From positions 1 to 64,000 of the forward strand of contig JAEYNR010000013.1 in assembly GCA_023412475.1 (NCBI GenBank): a stretch of DNA of 64,000 nucleotides, in the 5' to 3' direction. The notes beneath the pieces are model-generated. The model made no database searches, was not told the DNA's origin, and saw nothing but the letters and a program-made list of their open reading frames with translations. The DNA comes from Fibrobacterota bacterium. GTDB taxonomy: Bacteria; Fibrobacterota; Chitinivibrionia; Chitinivibrionales; Chitinispirillaceae. Below are positions 63,130-64,000 of the stretch, piece after piece (within the stretch, counting starts at the first letter, position 1; the number at the start of each line of letters is the position of its first letter). The translations under genes were made by a program, and so were the position numbers.

Positions 63130-64000
63130 TTACCGGCGCTTATTCATGCTTTCTGCTTTATTGTAATAGCGCTCAATTAAACCTGATTCTATTCTTTTCT
63201 CAGATCTTCTGTTTCGATTTAATTCCTCTTCCAAAACGGTTAGAAGATTTTCGGAATTTCTGATAACTTTTGCCATCGACTGTTTCGAAAGAAGAAAACC
63301 AACCGGGATATCAAAATGCCTACCCATCAGTTCTCGAAAAATCCACACATTAGCCGCCAAAAGTTTCTTTTCGGATTTTAGCTTTTTGAATCCAGGAAAC
63401 TTCTGCTTATATAACCGCAACTGATTGACGACGAAATTTCTCTTACTGATAAGCAAAGATTCCTCTATATATTTTTCATACAGGTTTTGATCCCGCAGCT
63501 TTGTTTCGATCTGGTTTTCAATATTAAAAAGCTCAAGTACATCATTGATTGCATAATCCAGGAGCTCTGGTTTTAACGGTCTTTTCAACCAGTTGGCCCG
63601 TTGGAATGAATCCTTTTTCATTTTATCGATTTTCAAATAATCGGAGAGATTGATTGGAAGTCCAAGCAGCTTCTGACCCACAGCGATATCCCGTACAGGA
63701 GCAATTGTGCATCCTAATACATTCTGAGTCATGAAGATATCATTGGGGCAGGAAAACATGACTTTGACTATATCGTTACATGTAAGGAATTGATGCATCC
63801 CTGGTTTTTTGCCCACTTTCAGGACATCGATTATAACTTTCTTTTCACCATCGAAACATTGGAATATTGAAATGGAATAGTTATAACGAAGTAATCCCTG
63901 ATCACCTTCCATATCAAGGGCTACAGCCCGGATCTTTTTTTCGCGTAATTGATCGAGATACAAAAGAAGTTCAGATTCGCTCTCGATTATCTGATCTATC
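63130..64000 (-). CDS. Ribonuclease D-like 3'-5' exonuclease, partial at the window edge
   Basis: The gene runs off the right edge; at least 290 residues are visible. The DEDD exonuclease motifs are present: ALDMEGD (Exo I), a middle stretch with DIAVGQKLLGLP (Exo II region) and LLDYAINDVLELFNIE (Exo III, DEDDy type with Tyr). The C-terminal part has an HRDC-like helical region. This fits RNase D, which trims 3' ends of tRNA and other small RNAs, although DNA-targeting relatives share the fold. The N-terminus reads IIESESELLLYLDQL, the normal family opening, so few residues are missing. Confidence 0.85.
   Translation of the reverse strand, partial: IDQIIESESELLLYLDQLREKKIRAVALDMEGDQGLLRYNYSISIFQCFDGEKKVIIDVLKVGKKPGMHQFLTCNDIVKVMFSCPNDIFMTQNVLGCTIAPVRDIAVGQKLLGLPINLSDYLKIDKMKKDSFQRANWLKRPLKPELLDYAINDVLELFNIENQIETKLRDQNLYEKYIEESLLISKRNFVVNQLRLYKQKFPGFKKLKSEKKLLAANVWIFRELMGRHFDIPVGFLLSKQSMAKVIRNSENLLTVLEEELNRNRRSEKRIESGLIERYYNKAESMNKRR

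Noticed and set aside
1..64000. CRISPR array, prophage, or insertion sequence with terminal repeats
   Set aside because: The only tandem array (62725-62997) has contiguous 21-bp units without spacers, and I found no phage genes and no intact transposase.

Overview
This 64 kb window is ordinary bacterial chromosome with dense genes, moderate-to-low GC, and ATG/GTG/TTG starts behind AGGAGG-type ribosome sites. TGA, TAA and TAG are all used as stops, so the standard code applies. Several features together suggest an anaerobic, Gram-negative, surface-protein-rich bacterium of the Fibrobacterota/Chitinivibrionia or wider FCB type. These are an Rnf complex in the order C-D-G-E-A-B, an outer-membrane PorV/UPF0164-like barrel, very large secreted proteins ending in FlgD-like or type-A sorting-like domains, a GldA/GldF/GldG-like ABC cluster, and a small histone-H1-like protein. 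This assignment is inference; no rRNA is present to settle it.

Layout, left to right. Positions 1-700 hold no gene I recognise. Positions 700-3800 hold a DUF1848 protein, a divergent B12-binding-type radical SAM protein and a DUF4416 protein. The rnfCDGEAB operon (3939-9259) follows, then a small Cys-rich protein behind a near-perfect sigma-70 promoter, a LysM lytic transglycosylase overlapping an SppA-type peptidase, and an H1-like protein. The Gld-like ABC operon with a DUF4340 protein runs 13554-18024. The stretch 18.1-24.1 kb is a gene graveyard: a miaB-like scrap, a giant FG-GAP surface gene with an in-frame stop and a lost 5' end, and a truncated rsgA copy.

An arsenic and organoarsenical island occupies 24.3-30.7 kb. 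It holds arsC and arsM on the plus strand, an arsR/permease/arsE-F-G-like run on the minus strand, and a URO-D-fold methyltransferase divergent from arsR. Two matching TTTGGC-type inverted repeats probably bind ArsR. Next come a VOC gene with a premature TGA and an outer-membrane/surface-protein operon (31.8-39.2 kb) with a consensus promoter.

The right half is mostly housekeeping: HU, a glycosyltransferase, xerD-like, an MBL hydrolase, murB, tRNA-Asp, tRNA-Val, a PgpH-like HD phosphodiesterase, aspS, metK, larC, rsgA, an ABC permease, an aminotransferase and an RNase D-like gene cut by the window edge. Embedded in it (51.0-56.1 kb) is a possible signalling module: a Ser/Thr kinase, an NtrC-type sigma-54 activator, a good sigma-54 promoter, a ferritin-like protein apparently lacking its metal ligands, and a site-2-protease homologue whose HExxH motif has lost the catalytic Glu. 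A 21-bp minisatellite lies at 62.7-63.0 kb.

The best candidates for something undescribed are the methyltransferase-plus-organoarsenical island and the sigma-54-driven ferritin-like/pseudo-protease pair.
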